Part shown: piece after piece, positions 1-10,200 of the stretch
Position numbering within the stretch: position 1 is the first letter of the stretch
Layout: each line of letters opens with the position of its first letter
DNA from: Daedaleopsis sinensis
Taxonomy: Eukaryota > Basidiomycota > Agaricomycetes > Polyporales > Polyporaceae
Direction of reading: 5' to 3'
Assembly (NCBI GenBank): GCA_033807695.1
Contig: CM066308.1
Span: 2,356,001 to 2,420,000 of the forward strand
Length of the DNA: 64,000 nt
The notes under the pieces: generated by a model
Database searches by the model: none
What the model was told of the DNA's origin: nothing
The model's input: the letters and a program-made list of their open reading frames with translations, nothing else
Position numbers and translations under genes: made by a program

Positions 1-16
1 TTGGGCGCATCTGCAG

Positions 17-1715
17 TATGTTGGCATAGCCAGCTTCACTATCCTCGTCTGGGACCACCTGATCTCTCTCGAAGATGAGATCAAGTACATCTGGAAGAAG
101 AAGAAGGGCCCTCGTGCGTCTGTCTATCCCTGACACTATTTTTGCGGTTGTATTCACGATTCGCTACCTTCAGTCATCTGGCTATTCTTCATCGTACGTG
201 CTGTTGTCTCAAGGCATTAGTCGTCCGTACTCAACTTGCACAGAACCGATATTTGACGCCATTATCATTCATCGTCAACTTGATCGGTGAGGAAGTCGTT
301 TCTCGCGACGGTCGCCGCATGTGTTTAGACCGCTCTTCCACAGCATATTTCTCCAACGTTTTTGATACGGATGTGAGCTCCTATTTCACCGCCCAAATGC
401 GATTGCTCATGTTTCTTCTCATGCAGACGTTAGTTCATGGACATGTCTCAGCAATGGGAGGGTGGAGACTGACAAGGGCACAGATGTCGACATTTCGTAC
501 GTTTTGAAGGAAGCATGACGGTGATCGGAATCAACACGACGGCGTTGATGATGCTGCTCCGTATCTATGCGATGTACGACAACCAGCCGTACATCGTCAC
601 CGCCGTTGCGACCGTATTCGCGGTCGAGTTCGGTACGAACGCTTGGCTTCTCACGAACGGAACGCGTGCGTCTTATTATCGCATTCGATCGAATCAATGC
701 CCTTGCTTACCTGGTTTTCACCACGCAGCCGTCGCACATTCCGCATATTTTCATGGTGAGTCGCCATGATACTGCACATCGCTGAGACTCAAACCCTGAC
801 GTTCAGGGAAAGCATGCACGATGATTTTCGATCCGGACCAAGTGTACGTCCTCGCTGTTGACCAAGCCCGCCATCTCCCCCCTGACGATTCAACGACTGC
901 AGGAAAGGCTGGCTTGCGGCCGCCTCAGCATGGCTCCCTCTTTTGTACGACACAATCGTTCTGGCGCTCACAGTGCGACGCACCTTCTCCGAAGTCAAGC
1001 ACCCGTCTGTCAGCCGAACAATGCGAATCCTGCTCAAGGAGGGTATATTATATTACAGGTTCGTAATCGGTTGTCCCTGCCTTCGCTTACGAGCAGCTCG
1101 ACGCTCACCGCCGACCATCTCCAGTGTTATATTCTCCATCACACTCGTTCTCACTCTAATGATCGTGTTTGCGCCCGACGGACTCAAGAATGCCACTGCA
1201 CAGTGAGTACTCCCTGTCTCCTGTGCTCATGCACCACGCTGACGCGAGTATCCAGGACCGAGTACCTGTAGGCTCCTGCTACGCTATCCGTCCGAGCCCC
1301 GCTGACCCCGTCACCCAGCCTTACCGTCGCCATGATGTCCCGAATCACGCTGCATCTGAAGAAAGAGGCGCACCGCGTCCCCGATCCACTCAACTCCCTC
1401 TCCACCTTCGCCCTGAACACCTCCATGATCCGCTCGCGCGGCTACAGCCACATCAGCTTCACGCGCAGGGCGCGGGGCACCGCACCCACGTCGCCCCTCG
1501 CGATCACCGTGCAGGAGTGGTCTGGGGTGTTCGACGACAGCGGGTGCGAGCTGGCGAGCCCGGTGCAGGTGCCGAAGCAGAGCCATCCGCCGAGTCGGCC
1601 GCGCACGAAAAGGGACTCGAGGGAGGCGCATGAGGAGGAGTGGTACGAGTTCTCGGACGTCGCGGGGCCGGGGCCGCACACGGAGCTTCAGTCGGATATT
1701 GGGCGGGCCGCGTAA
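17..1715 (+). CDS. DUF6533-type integral membrane protein, 5' end outside window
   Basis: The window opens in an intron: the bases up to 16 end in CAG and coding starts at 17 with YVGIASFTILVWDHLISLED, the hallmark N-terminal helix of the DUF6533 family, followed by an IKYIWKKKKGP tail. Later exons give hydrophobic helices, including GINTTALMMLLRIYAMYDNQ near 530-590 and VIFSITLVLTLMIVF near 1125-1175. The last exon (about 1315-1715) is a hydrophilic cytoplasmic tail beginning after MMSRITLHLKKE. A 12-nt exon at 1256-1267 joins the last membrane exon to the tail. The family is widespread in Agaricomycetes as predicted multi-pass proteins without a settled function. The initiating exon is missing from the window. 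The minus-strand gene at 2875-5563 is a paralogue with the same exon plan. Confidence 0.8.
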
Positions 1716-2086
1716 CTTGGTTTGTGTTTTTGACATGTGTTTGGGGGTGCGGCCCGTGCTTGGCTATGTGGACACTGGACGTCGACGATCGTGTACGTAG
1801 TTGCTCTCGACCGCTGTTGTAGCATGGTTCATTCAACATTGTATTGTAGTAGTATCATCGTCAGTACTAGTAGGAGGACTCACTCGGATGCCAGTGTCGG
1901 TTACCCGCTCGAGCTTCGCCTCGAGTAGCTAATTTATTATATATATCATTCTGTTCGCTTCTCTGCCATGGCTATAGCTACGCCGAATCTCTCAGCCCAT
2001 CGACGATTTCGAGCTAGTCTCCGTTGCAGTCTGTACGCTTCTGTACGGGACAAATGATAGTCGATCTGATTATATACTACAGTGTT
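1716..2086. other. Intergenic, 3' flank of the first DUF6533 gene
   Basis: No coding potential is visible. The stretch is AT-richer than the gene, with a TTTATTATATATATC tract near 1931-1945. It ends at the target-site duplication of the first transposon copy. The 14-bp sequence CTACAGTGTTACAA at 2077-2090 recurs just beyond the element at 2744-2757, so the target was probably already a short tandem repeat. Confidence 0.5.
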
Positions 2087-2092
2087 ACAATC

Positions 2093-2738
2093 TATGCCGT
2101 TCAAACTGCACATTTAATTCTTATTAATCCCACACGGCCCACGGGGCGCTTACCTCCGGGCGCTTCATCAGAGAACTAATGAAGTCAGAAGCGCCTGCCC
2201 AACATTTTGTCTAGAACGGAATGTTTTCCATATGTTCGGCCGATACTGGCTCTTACCGATACTGGCTCTTACTTATGCATGGAAGGTTGCTTTATGGCTA
2301 CTTTGGGTGCCTGAACATTGCTGGGCTGCAGTAGAATGCTAGACACACCGTATTAGGCATCTTCTTCGAGCATAAACATCCGTAATAACAGTACTGTTGA
2401 AGCTAAAGTATTAGTAAAACCGAAGTACTATAGCATACTCTAAGAGTGTTTTTGAGACAATTTGTGCTCTTCTGACATGGATAAGAAGAAGCAGAACATA
2501 TTCCGAACGTCTGCTTTCGGACTAGCGCTGGATGGCTGGTAGGCGCTTACAGTCTCTTACCAAAAATGGTTCCAGCGCTTACTGAGTTTGCTAGTGTAAG
2601 CCCCTTAAGCGCCCCGTGGGGTAAATTGTACTTTCCGTGTGGGATTAAAATTGGCCGTGTGGGATTATACTTTTGCGTGTGGGATTGAACTTATCCGTGT
2701 GGGTTAGGTAAAATTAAATGTGCAGTTTGAACGGCATA
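2093..2738 (+). mobile_element. Non-autonomous DNA transposon (MITE-like), copy 1, 646 bp
   Basis: The element begins TATGCCGTTCAAACTGCACA and ends with the reverse complement of that sequence; the terminal inverted repeat is 27 bp. It is flanked by perfect 6-bp direct repeats ACAATC (2087-2092 and 2739-2744), which I read as the target-site duplication. The subterminal parts carry several short repeats of the type CCGTGTGGGATTA, clustered at the right end (about 2633-2705), and GGGGCGCTTA-like blocks at both ends. There is no open reading frame of note, so it must depend on a transposase encoded elsewhere. A closely similar inverted copy lies at 3330-3959. A 6-bp duplication is not typical of Tc1/mariner, hAT or PIF/Harbinger; Dada-type elements (6-7 bp) are one candidate, but the superfamily is unassigned. 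Confidence 0.88.
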
Positions 2739-2874
2739 ACAATCTACAGTGTTACAAACCTCCCGAAGACCCAAGGGTAACCGACCAAGAAACTCCATCC
2801 GTTCCCGAACCACCGTAGATGTGTAAGTCATGGCCAAACCCCACACGCGACGAACCCCGCTCACCGCTGAACGC

Positions 2875-5563
2875 TCATCGGGTTTGGCTGACATTCAAGA
2901 TACGCACCGGCACCGGCCGCAGCTCGTGCCACTCGTCCCGCGCCCACCGCCCCCGCCCGCGAGTCGGCAGCGCGCCCTCCAAGGCACCGTAATCTTCATC
3001 ATCACGCGCACGCTCTGCCGCGGCCTTCGCTCTGCTGCCGCCGAGCACGACCTCGTCGCCGCGGTCGTCGTGCACGACGGAGAACTCCTCGATCGTGCAC
3101 GCGATACTCACCGGGTCTGCGTCGGTCGGCGCGCGGCGAAGGCGGTAGCGCGTGCTGCCAGTGGAGGCCCCGCCGGTGGTGGTGGTGGTGGTGCCGTGTG
3201 AGTCCCAGCCGTGGTGCATCTGCTTCTTGAGGTGGAGGGTGATGCGGGACATCATCGCGACCGTCATCCTGCGCGCGGAGAGTGGCGAGCGGTGAGTGAT
3301 GAGTGATGGAAGTGTGGTGAGTTGGATAGTATGCCGTTCAAACTGCACATTTAATTTTACCTAACCCACACGGATAAGTTCAATCCCACACGCAAAAGTA
3401 TAATCCCACACGGCCAAGTTTAATCCCACACGGAAAGTACAATTCACCCCACGGGGCGCTTAAGGGGCTTACACCAGCAAATTCTGTAAGCGCTTGAACC
3501 ATTTTGGGTAAGAGACTTTAAGCGCCTACCAGCCATCCAGCGCTAGTCGGAAAGCAGACGTTCGGAATATGTTCTGCTCTTCTTATCAATGTCAGAAGAG
3601 CGCAAATGTTCTCAAAACACTCTTAAAGTGTGCTATAGTACTTCTGCTTTACTAAGTCCTCGGAACTTCAACAGTACTATCACTACGGATGTTTATGCTC
3701 GAAGAAGATGCCTAATACGGTGTGTCTAGCATCCTGCTGCAGCCCAGCAATGTTCAGGCTCCCAAAGTAGCCATAAAGCAGCCTTCCATGCATAAATAAG
3801 AGCCAGTCTCGCCCGAACATATGGAAAACATTCCGTTCTAGACAAGATGTTGGGCAGGCGCTTCTGACTTCATCAGTTCTCAGTTGAAGCGCCCGGGGGT
3901 AAGCGCCCCGTGGGCCGTGTGGGATTAATAAGAATTAAATGTGCAGTTTGAACGGCATAGGATAGCAAAGGGGTCATGGGGCAGGGAAGGGACGTACAGG
4001 TACTCGGTCCTGGGCGCGTTGGAGCGGGTCAGCGGTGTGCATCGCAGGGCGCATGCTGCTAGGATGGCGACTTACTGTGCGGTGACGTTCTTCAGGCCGT
4101 CCGGCGCGGAGACGATCATGAGCGTGAGGATGAGCGTGATGATGAATATCACACTGTGAGCAGGGACGTCGTAACACAGTGAGACCCCCCTCTGCAGGAT
4201 TGATGACTCGGATCGAGACATGCCTGTAGTACATGATGCCCTCCTTCAAGAGCACACGCATGACCTTGCTCGTCGAGTAGCGCTTGATGCCGCGGTACGT
4301 GCGGTAGAGCGTCAAGCTCAGGACTATCGTGTCGAACAGCAGCGGGAGCCAGGCCGACGCGGACGCGATGACGCCTTTCCTGGGGGTTCGTCAGTTACGG
4401 GGACGGTCAGACCGTGTCGTGCATGCCTACACTTTCGCGGGATCGAAGATCATCGTGCATGCTTCTCCAGATAGAGACGTCAGCCGGCAGCCGATGAAGA
4501 CGTGCTGTCGCACATACCGCTGATACCATGAGTGTGTCGGACCGCTGGATAGGTGTATGGATAGCGAATGAGTGTGTGCTTGGGCCCCCGAACGGTAGCG
4601 TACGCACCGACACCGTATGTGAGCAGCCAGGCGTTCGTCGCAAATTCGACGGCGAAGACGATTCCACAACAGATGATGACTGGCTTTTTCTTCTCGTACA
4701 TGGCGTATACCCGGAGGAGCATCATCAGCGCCGTCGTGTTGATCCCAATGACGGTCATGCTGCCCTCGTAGCGCACGAACGCACTGCATCTATAGGTTCA
4801 AACGTCGGTGAGTTGACGTCCGCCCGTCACGTATGGTTGGGTGGCGATGGTACGAACGTCTAGCGGAGAGCACAGGACCAGTGTATCAGCAGCGTGGCAG
4901 GGCTACGAGAGGCACAGGCGGCTTACTTCGGGGCTAAACAGATCCGTGAAGTAGGCTGGCGTACGATCAGCTTGGAGAACGTCACAGAGGATGCTACGAA
5001 GGGAACTCACCAATCAGATTCACAATGAAGCCTAGCGGCGTCAAGTAGCGGTTCTGCATGAATGACAGGTGAGCGCTGCACCGCGGCCGTAGGGAGGATA
5101 TCTTACGATGAAGAAGAGCCATATGACTGTTAAGACGCATGTTGTGGATGAGAAGGTGGCCGAAGGGACAGACAGCGACGTGACTTACGTGGTCCCTTTG
5201 TCCTCTTCCATATGAATTCCACCTAGGTTCCGAAGAGGATGAAGAGAAGCGGGTCAGACGTCAACGACACAGCTCAAACACCGGAAGGACATACCTCATC
5301 CGGGAAGGTGATGATATGATCCCAGACGAGCACCGTGAAGCTGGCCACACCCACATACTGTTATATGTATATGCCGACTGGTCAGCATGCGAGGACCCGT
5401 ATCTCATCAAATATCGGGTGATACTGACGAAAGTTGTCACGCTAAACGTGTATCATTTAGCTCCAGAATGTAAGCACCATATTTAAGGGACGTACAGCTG
5501 GGAATGCTCAGCGATTATCCCATCGACATCGACGTTCCCTTGAGTTGGCGAAGTCGAATTCAT
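2875..5563 (-). CDS. DUF6533-type integral membrane protein with a transposon in its last intron
   Basis: This is a paralogue of the gene at the left edge, in convergent orientation. The start is the ATG at 5563 (MNSTSPTQGN), and the first exon splices to YVGVASFTVLVWDHIITFPD, the DUF6533 signature helix. Further helices include GSMTVIGINTTALMMLLRVY (near 4760) and a FIITLILTLMIV-like segment near 4150. A 12-nt exon lies at 3998-4009. The last exon encodes MMSRITLHLKKQMHHGWD and a long hydrophilic tail ending at 2875. The intron between the 12-nt exon and the last exon (3269-3997, 729 nt) contains a complete transposon copy; all the other introns are of ordinary small size. The coding frame is kept on both sides, so the gene may still be functional if the long intron is spliced. 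The family function is unknown. Confidence 0.75.
3330..3959 (-). mobile_element. Non-autonomous DNA transposon (MITE-like), copy 2, 630 bp
   Basis: This is an inverted copy of the 2093-2738 element, with the same 27-bp terminal inverted repeats and near-identical interior. It is flanked by perfect 6-bp direct repeats GGATAG (3324-3329 and 3960-3965). A different target sequence of the same length fixes the duplication size at 6 bp and the element ends at TATGCC...GGCATA. The insertion lies inside the last intron of the minus-strand DUF6533 gene. No open reading frame is present. The copies differ by scattered substitutions and small indels (646 versus 630 bp), which suggests recent but not simultaneous activity. 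Confidence 0.88.
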
Positions 5564-5989
5564 CTCCGCCCATCGACCGCGGGAGCCAAAGCGAGTAGCA
5601 GATGGCGGCAGAAGTGCGCCGGGATCTCGGCTTGGAGGGATTCGTAGCAAGTCTTCAGTCCGAGGCAGCGCTGACAACGAAGCGGGGAACTACTGGTGGG
5701 CACTGGGAGCGGGCGTACGCAGAGGAGAGGAGAGGTCTCAGAGCGCAGCTGGGCCTATAAGTATCACATAGGGGCAGGATGATGAGCGCTGCAATCGAAA
5801 GAGTTATTAGTTAAGCTTTGCGGAGGTTGCCAGCACGGTTCTAGTAGTAGTAAGCCCAGAAGGTACGCCGTCAATACGTTCATACATACTCACCGTCTTG
5901 GCTAGCGCCATCCGCCCCCGCGTCCCGTGCCACGGACCACGCTGCGCCACATCCCTCCCGCCATTCGGGGTTCGGCGCTCGCTGTAGTA

Positions 5990-6780
5990 TCACGGACTAC
6001 GTGCATGTTCGCCGTCAATTGTGCCCTCCCTCGAGCTTGTGAAGCAGAGGGTGTCGAACGCTGCTGGATATCTCACGGAAGACTTCGAGAGTTGGCTGGG
6101 GTTGGAGTTTTACCTCAAGGTTCTGCATCCGTGTCAGCGTGTGGCTGGCAATACCATCTGAGAAGTCGCGTCAACTGTATCCGGGCTACCTTCCTCCTGC
6201 CAGAGCAACCATCGAGCCACACTGACGGGCCCGGGGTACAAGGGCAACGCGCCAGCCGTGCGGGACCACCCCGCGTATTCCGCTGCGACGGGGCTGTATC
6301 AACCGTATCAGGGCGGCGCATCGGTGAGGCGATTAGGTGGCGTTGGACGACACTTGTGGACGAGGAGGCGACGGTGAACTCTAGAGGAACGCCACCGTCT
6401 GACCGCGTCGCACATCCAGGCATCCTGGTTTCTTCGATGATGGACCCAGGATGGACCAGTACAACGTGGCCCCGATGCAGACGTCAACTTGTCGTTTTCG
6501 CGCGCTGGCCACGGCACGGGTCGTACTGGCTGGCACTGACTCCCACCGCAACGGTCTCAGACTCCTAGCCATCACCGGAGCTATCAAGAGGCGGAATGCC
6601 GGACTCGAGCTTGGCTTGAAGCCTGGGGCCATCCTGCACTGTGGCACATGCTATCCGTCGAGTCAATGGTCGTGCTCACTGGTAGGGCGTTCAAATCGAG
6701 TGGACATGACCATGCATGCAGTCCTCCATGACACTCACTGGCACCTTCTGATTGACGCGACCAGAGAGATCGAATGAGAG
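5990..6780 (+). pseudogene. Probable decayed gene of unknown identity
   Basis: No single frame is open, but coding-like text appears in pieces. From about 6016 one frame reads PSIVPSLELVKQRVSNAAGY and then LTEDFESWLGLEFYLKVLHP before a stop. A shifted frame continues QLYPGYLPPARATIEP. A third frame gives TGPGYKGNAPAVRDHPAYS and GLYQPYQGGAS near 6228-6320, and another gives FFDDGPRMDQYNVAPMQTST near 6435-6485. The tyrosine, glycine and proline-rich composition is consistent across the pieces, as expected for one ancestral protein with frameshifts. Unrecognised introns could explain part of this. I cannot name the family. It lies upstream of the minus-strand DUF6533 gene, 430 bp from its start. 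Confidence 0.3.
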
Positions 6781-7257
6781 TCACAGGCTAGAGCGTGAAT
6801 GAGGAGGCCAGCGTCGCTGACTCAGTGACTGTGATAGATGCCAAAGAGAGGTGCGACTCCAGGCGAGTCAACCTCACCAGCGTTTAGCGCTACTTTTAGT
6901 GAAGTAACCACACGATGATCATTTTCATCGTGTTTAAGTACCGTCAATGCCAATCCGTGGTGAGAATTTGGTTCGGGTCGGTAAGTCACTTTATGTTCTT
7001 GTGCACTACCTATCGATCTTCCGAGCGTATAGACGCAGTGACCTCAGCCTTGCACAAAGGTACAAAAAGGTACAAAAACCTGACCTAAAGTGCACTACTA
7101 GGCCCCTCTCATGCATCATCCTGCTCTGTGAAGACTGTGCGAGCATGTAGATTGTACATCTGGTGATACAAATGCAGAACAACATCATTCTAATCCCCCG
7201 TCCTACCTCTTACTCTTACAACATCTCCTCAATCTCGGACGTCGACATGTACCCACT
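6781..7257. other. Intergenic, no gene seen
   Basis: No supported coding region. A short direct repeat of AAGGTACAAAA type occurs at about 7057-7078. The stretch contains the 3' flank of the minus-strand DDB1 gene. Confidence 0.4.
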
Positions 7258-10200
7258 TCAGTGGAGACCTTGCATCTGGACGAGCACATCCTTGACTTCC
7301 TCGACCGACAGCCGCACACGCTCGGCGTCGAACTCTCCCTGGACGAACTGCTCCGGCTCCGGATGGGTGAGGAACTGCTCCAAAAAGTCCCCATCCAGGA
7401 AGCCCACCGACGCCTCTGCGTCCGTCCGTCCACGCGGGTTCGCGGGTGCCCGCAATCTGCGATCGCACCCCAAGAACTCAAAGTTAGAAGGCGACTCTGA
7501 GAGCCACGACCACGACAAGGGAAACGACGGCGCACGCACTTGGTGTGGTTGACGTTCCCGGGCCCGACGAGCGTCTTCGCCATGTTGTGCTGCAGCGTGG
7601 TCATCTGCACGGACAGGTCGCGGCTCGCCATGTCCATGATCACCCCTATGCGGCCGCTCGCGGTGAAGAAGACGTGGCTACCCGTCACGGCACGCTCTTC
7701 GGCGGCATCGGCGCTCGACAGCGCGCCTGGACGAGTGCGAGTGAGGTCAGCTTCGGACTCGGAGGGTCTCGCACACGCATGCATTTGGGGACGGTGCGCA
7801 CCGCGTAGGAACTTGTTCACGACGTCGCCGACGTGGTAGGCGCCGTCTCTCTCGAGCTTCGTCCGTGGCGCGCCTTCTTGCACGGTGAACGAAAACAGGT
7901 TGCAGTCGCTCTAAGAAACGGGGAAGGGATGTTTTATTGGGGTGGTTGTAAAGAGCGACGTGCTGAAAAGGGCTTACGTTCGCGCCGATGACTCCCGTCC
8001 CTGTAGCCTCGATGGAGACGGGCCACAGCGGGCCATAGTCGCGCGCGACGCTCTGGAACCGGTTGTGCTCGGCGTCCCACTTGATGACCGACACTGAGCT
8101 GATCGCGTCGCCGACGAGGAGGTGCTGCCCGTCGAAGACCAAGTTCGTGACGAAGTAGTTGTGGTCCCACTTCTGCTCGCGCTTGAGCGAGTACTCGCCC
8201 CTCTCGTCTCGCCTGATGCGGACGGCGACGACCTGCCAGTGTCCGACTCTTCAGTATGGCGGCATCCGGATGTGCGGATATGTACGTACCGAGGTGTTGA
8301 CGGCGACTGCCAGTAAGTCGTCCGACAGGCGCACGATGGCATACACAGACCCTCTCAATTCAAGTTCCGTCAGCGCGTGCAGGGCGCGCGCGTTCGACTT
8401 GTCTTTGGCCGGGTCAAGGGAAAACAGGACGAGCCGCCCATGCGATGGCTCCCTCTCGCTATCGCGTATGGTGACGGTGCCGAGGCAGAAGACTGCTTCG
8501 TTAGGCACGCCACTACCTGGCAGCGCGAGCACTGCAGTTGGCTCCTCATCCGGGTTGCACAAGTAGTTGTCCAGTTCTATGATATACGAGTCAGTATTCC
8601 TAGGATGTGAGTGATAACGGGTCGTCTCTCACGTCGGAAAGAGTGCGCGTCGAGGAGCTTGAACCAACCGCTCGTCTCCTCGACGTCCCCGATGCGCCCC
8701 GGGATAGTCCGGGTACACGCAACACCGAATACTTCTTGTTCTGGAAGATAGGCAATCTTCCTCGGATTGTCGAGGCCGAGCGGAACCTGGAGAAGCACGA
8801 CGCAAGGTGAGCGGAGCGATATCAAGTCCTGGCAATGGCACATACAGTCCGGATCTGCATCTTGTCCAGCATGCGGACCGTGCCAATTAGCAACGAGGAG
8901 GATGTAGCGATCGCCAAGCATGAGGGGAACGCAGTGGTGTTGAGCGAAGTTCCTCTGACCGTATTCTGATAGATTGTGTCAGTATCCGGGAATCCCTCGT
9001 CACCAGATCCAACATCGTTGGCCCACCTTGATGGACACCGGCGATGGGCGCACGCGCTGGCGATCCCAGAACAGCAAGTTCGCGCGCGTCCCACTGGCCA
9101 GCACAACCATCCGCTGTTCGCTGTCGACCACGCTCAAGCTCACCGGAGCGTTGCCGAGTGAACTCTGCTTCCTGTCAACCAACTCCTTGTCGCGGAATGC
9201 ATAGGTGAGGAGCGTGCCGTCCGCCAGGCCAACGAGCAGGTATGGACGGTACTCTGCGCCGCCGGAAGGCCCGCTTGTGCCAAAGTTGTGCAGGAGAAGG
9301 GATCGAGGTAGTGCTGGTGCGGTGACTTCACAGACCGGGACGAGAGGGTCTTGGCCCGGGTTGATGCTCAGGATAACGACCCTGTTAGATCCCCAGAAGG
9401 ACACGGCTACGGACTTTGCGAAGTTCTTCGACGGGTCGAGAGGTCTGCAAGAGATCGCACAGATCTCATCGGGATAATCCCGGGTCCTAAGCAAAACAGT
9501 GTGAGCTGTCGCGCATAGTGTGCAGCGTTGGTGACTTACATCCGCAGCTGCAAGGTATCGCCCTGCTCGAGGTTGAAGAGAGCCAAGCGACCACCAGTCA
9601 GACCAACCAGGAATTGACTAGAGTTTATCGCGGCAGCAACGATCTCGCGATGTGCGAAATCCCCTCCAGCTCCTTTCGGGAACCAACCTCCCACCTTGCC
9701 AAAGGTGCGCAATGTGGGGTCATACTCTATGAGATGTAGGTCGTCGGGGGTCACCTGGAGAACTAATGGCGAGTCAACGTAAACGGATTTCCCGCTCGTT
9801 GATACCTGTCTCCGAAGCACGTTTCCAAGCGCGAGTGTCGAGACGTTTGTACAGAACCCTGCGACCGCAGAGTCGACGTGCGTCACACTGTCCTTGCCGG
9901 CGAAGGAGAACACCAAAGTCTGCCGCACTGTCGAGACGACGATATGGGAATGTTCCCTGTCAAACTGTATGAGTGTGCCACAATCATCGCCCAACTAGCA
10001 CTTACCTGTCCCCTGAATTGGACTTGACGGGCCAGATATCCGTGATACTGGCTAAGCCATCCAGTCTGGCATCCTCCTGGAAGGTTGCCTGCATTCGGAT
10101 GACCCTCAACGAGCCAGTGTGACGGGCTCCAGAACATGTAATCAATTGAGGCTGGGTGGACAGGAAATTTCAATGCAATAACGAACTGCGCTTGTGGATA

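Noticed and set aside
2093..3959. Reading the two repeat copies as LTRs of a retrotransposon
   Set aside because: They are inverted, have 27-bp terminal inverted repeats, and each has its own target-site duplication; no retroelement genes lie between.
5927..6568. A 213-codon plus-strand open frame
   Set aside because: Composition is Arg/Ser/Pro-heavy with no domain; pieces of other frames look more coding-like, so the region is treated as a decayed gene.
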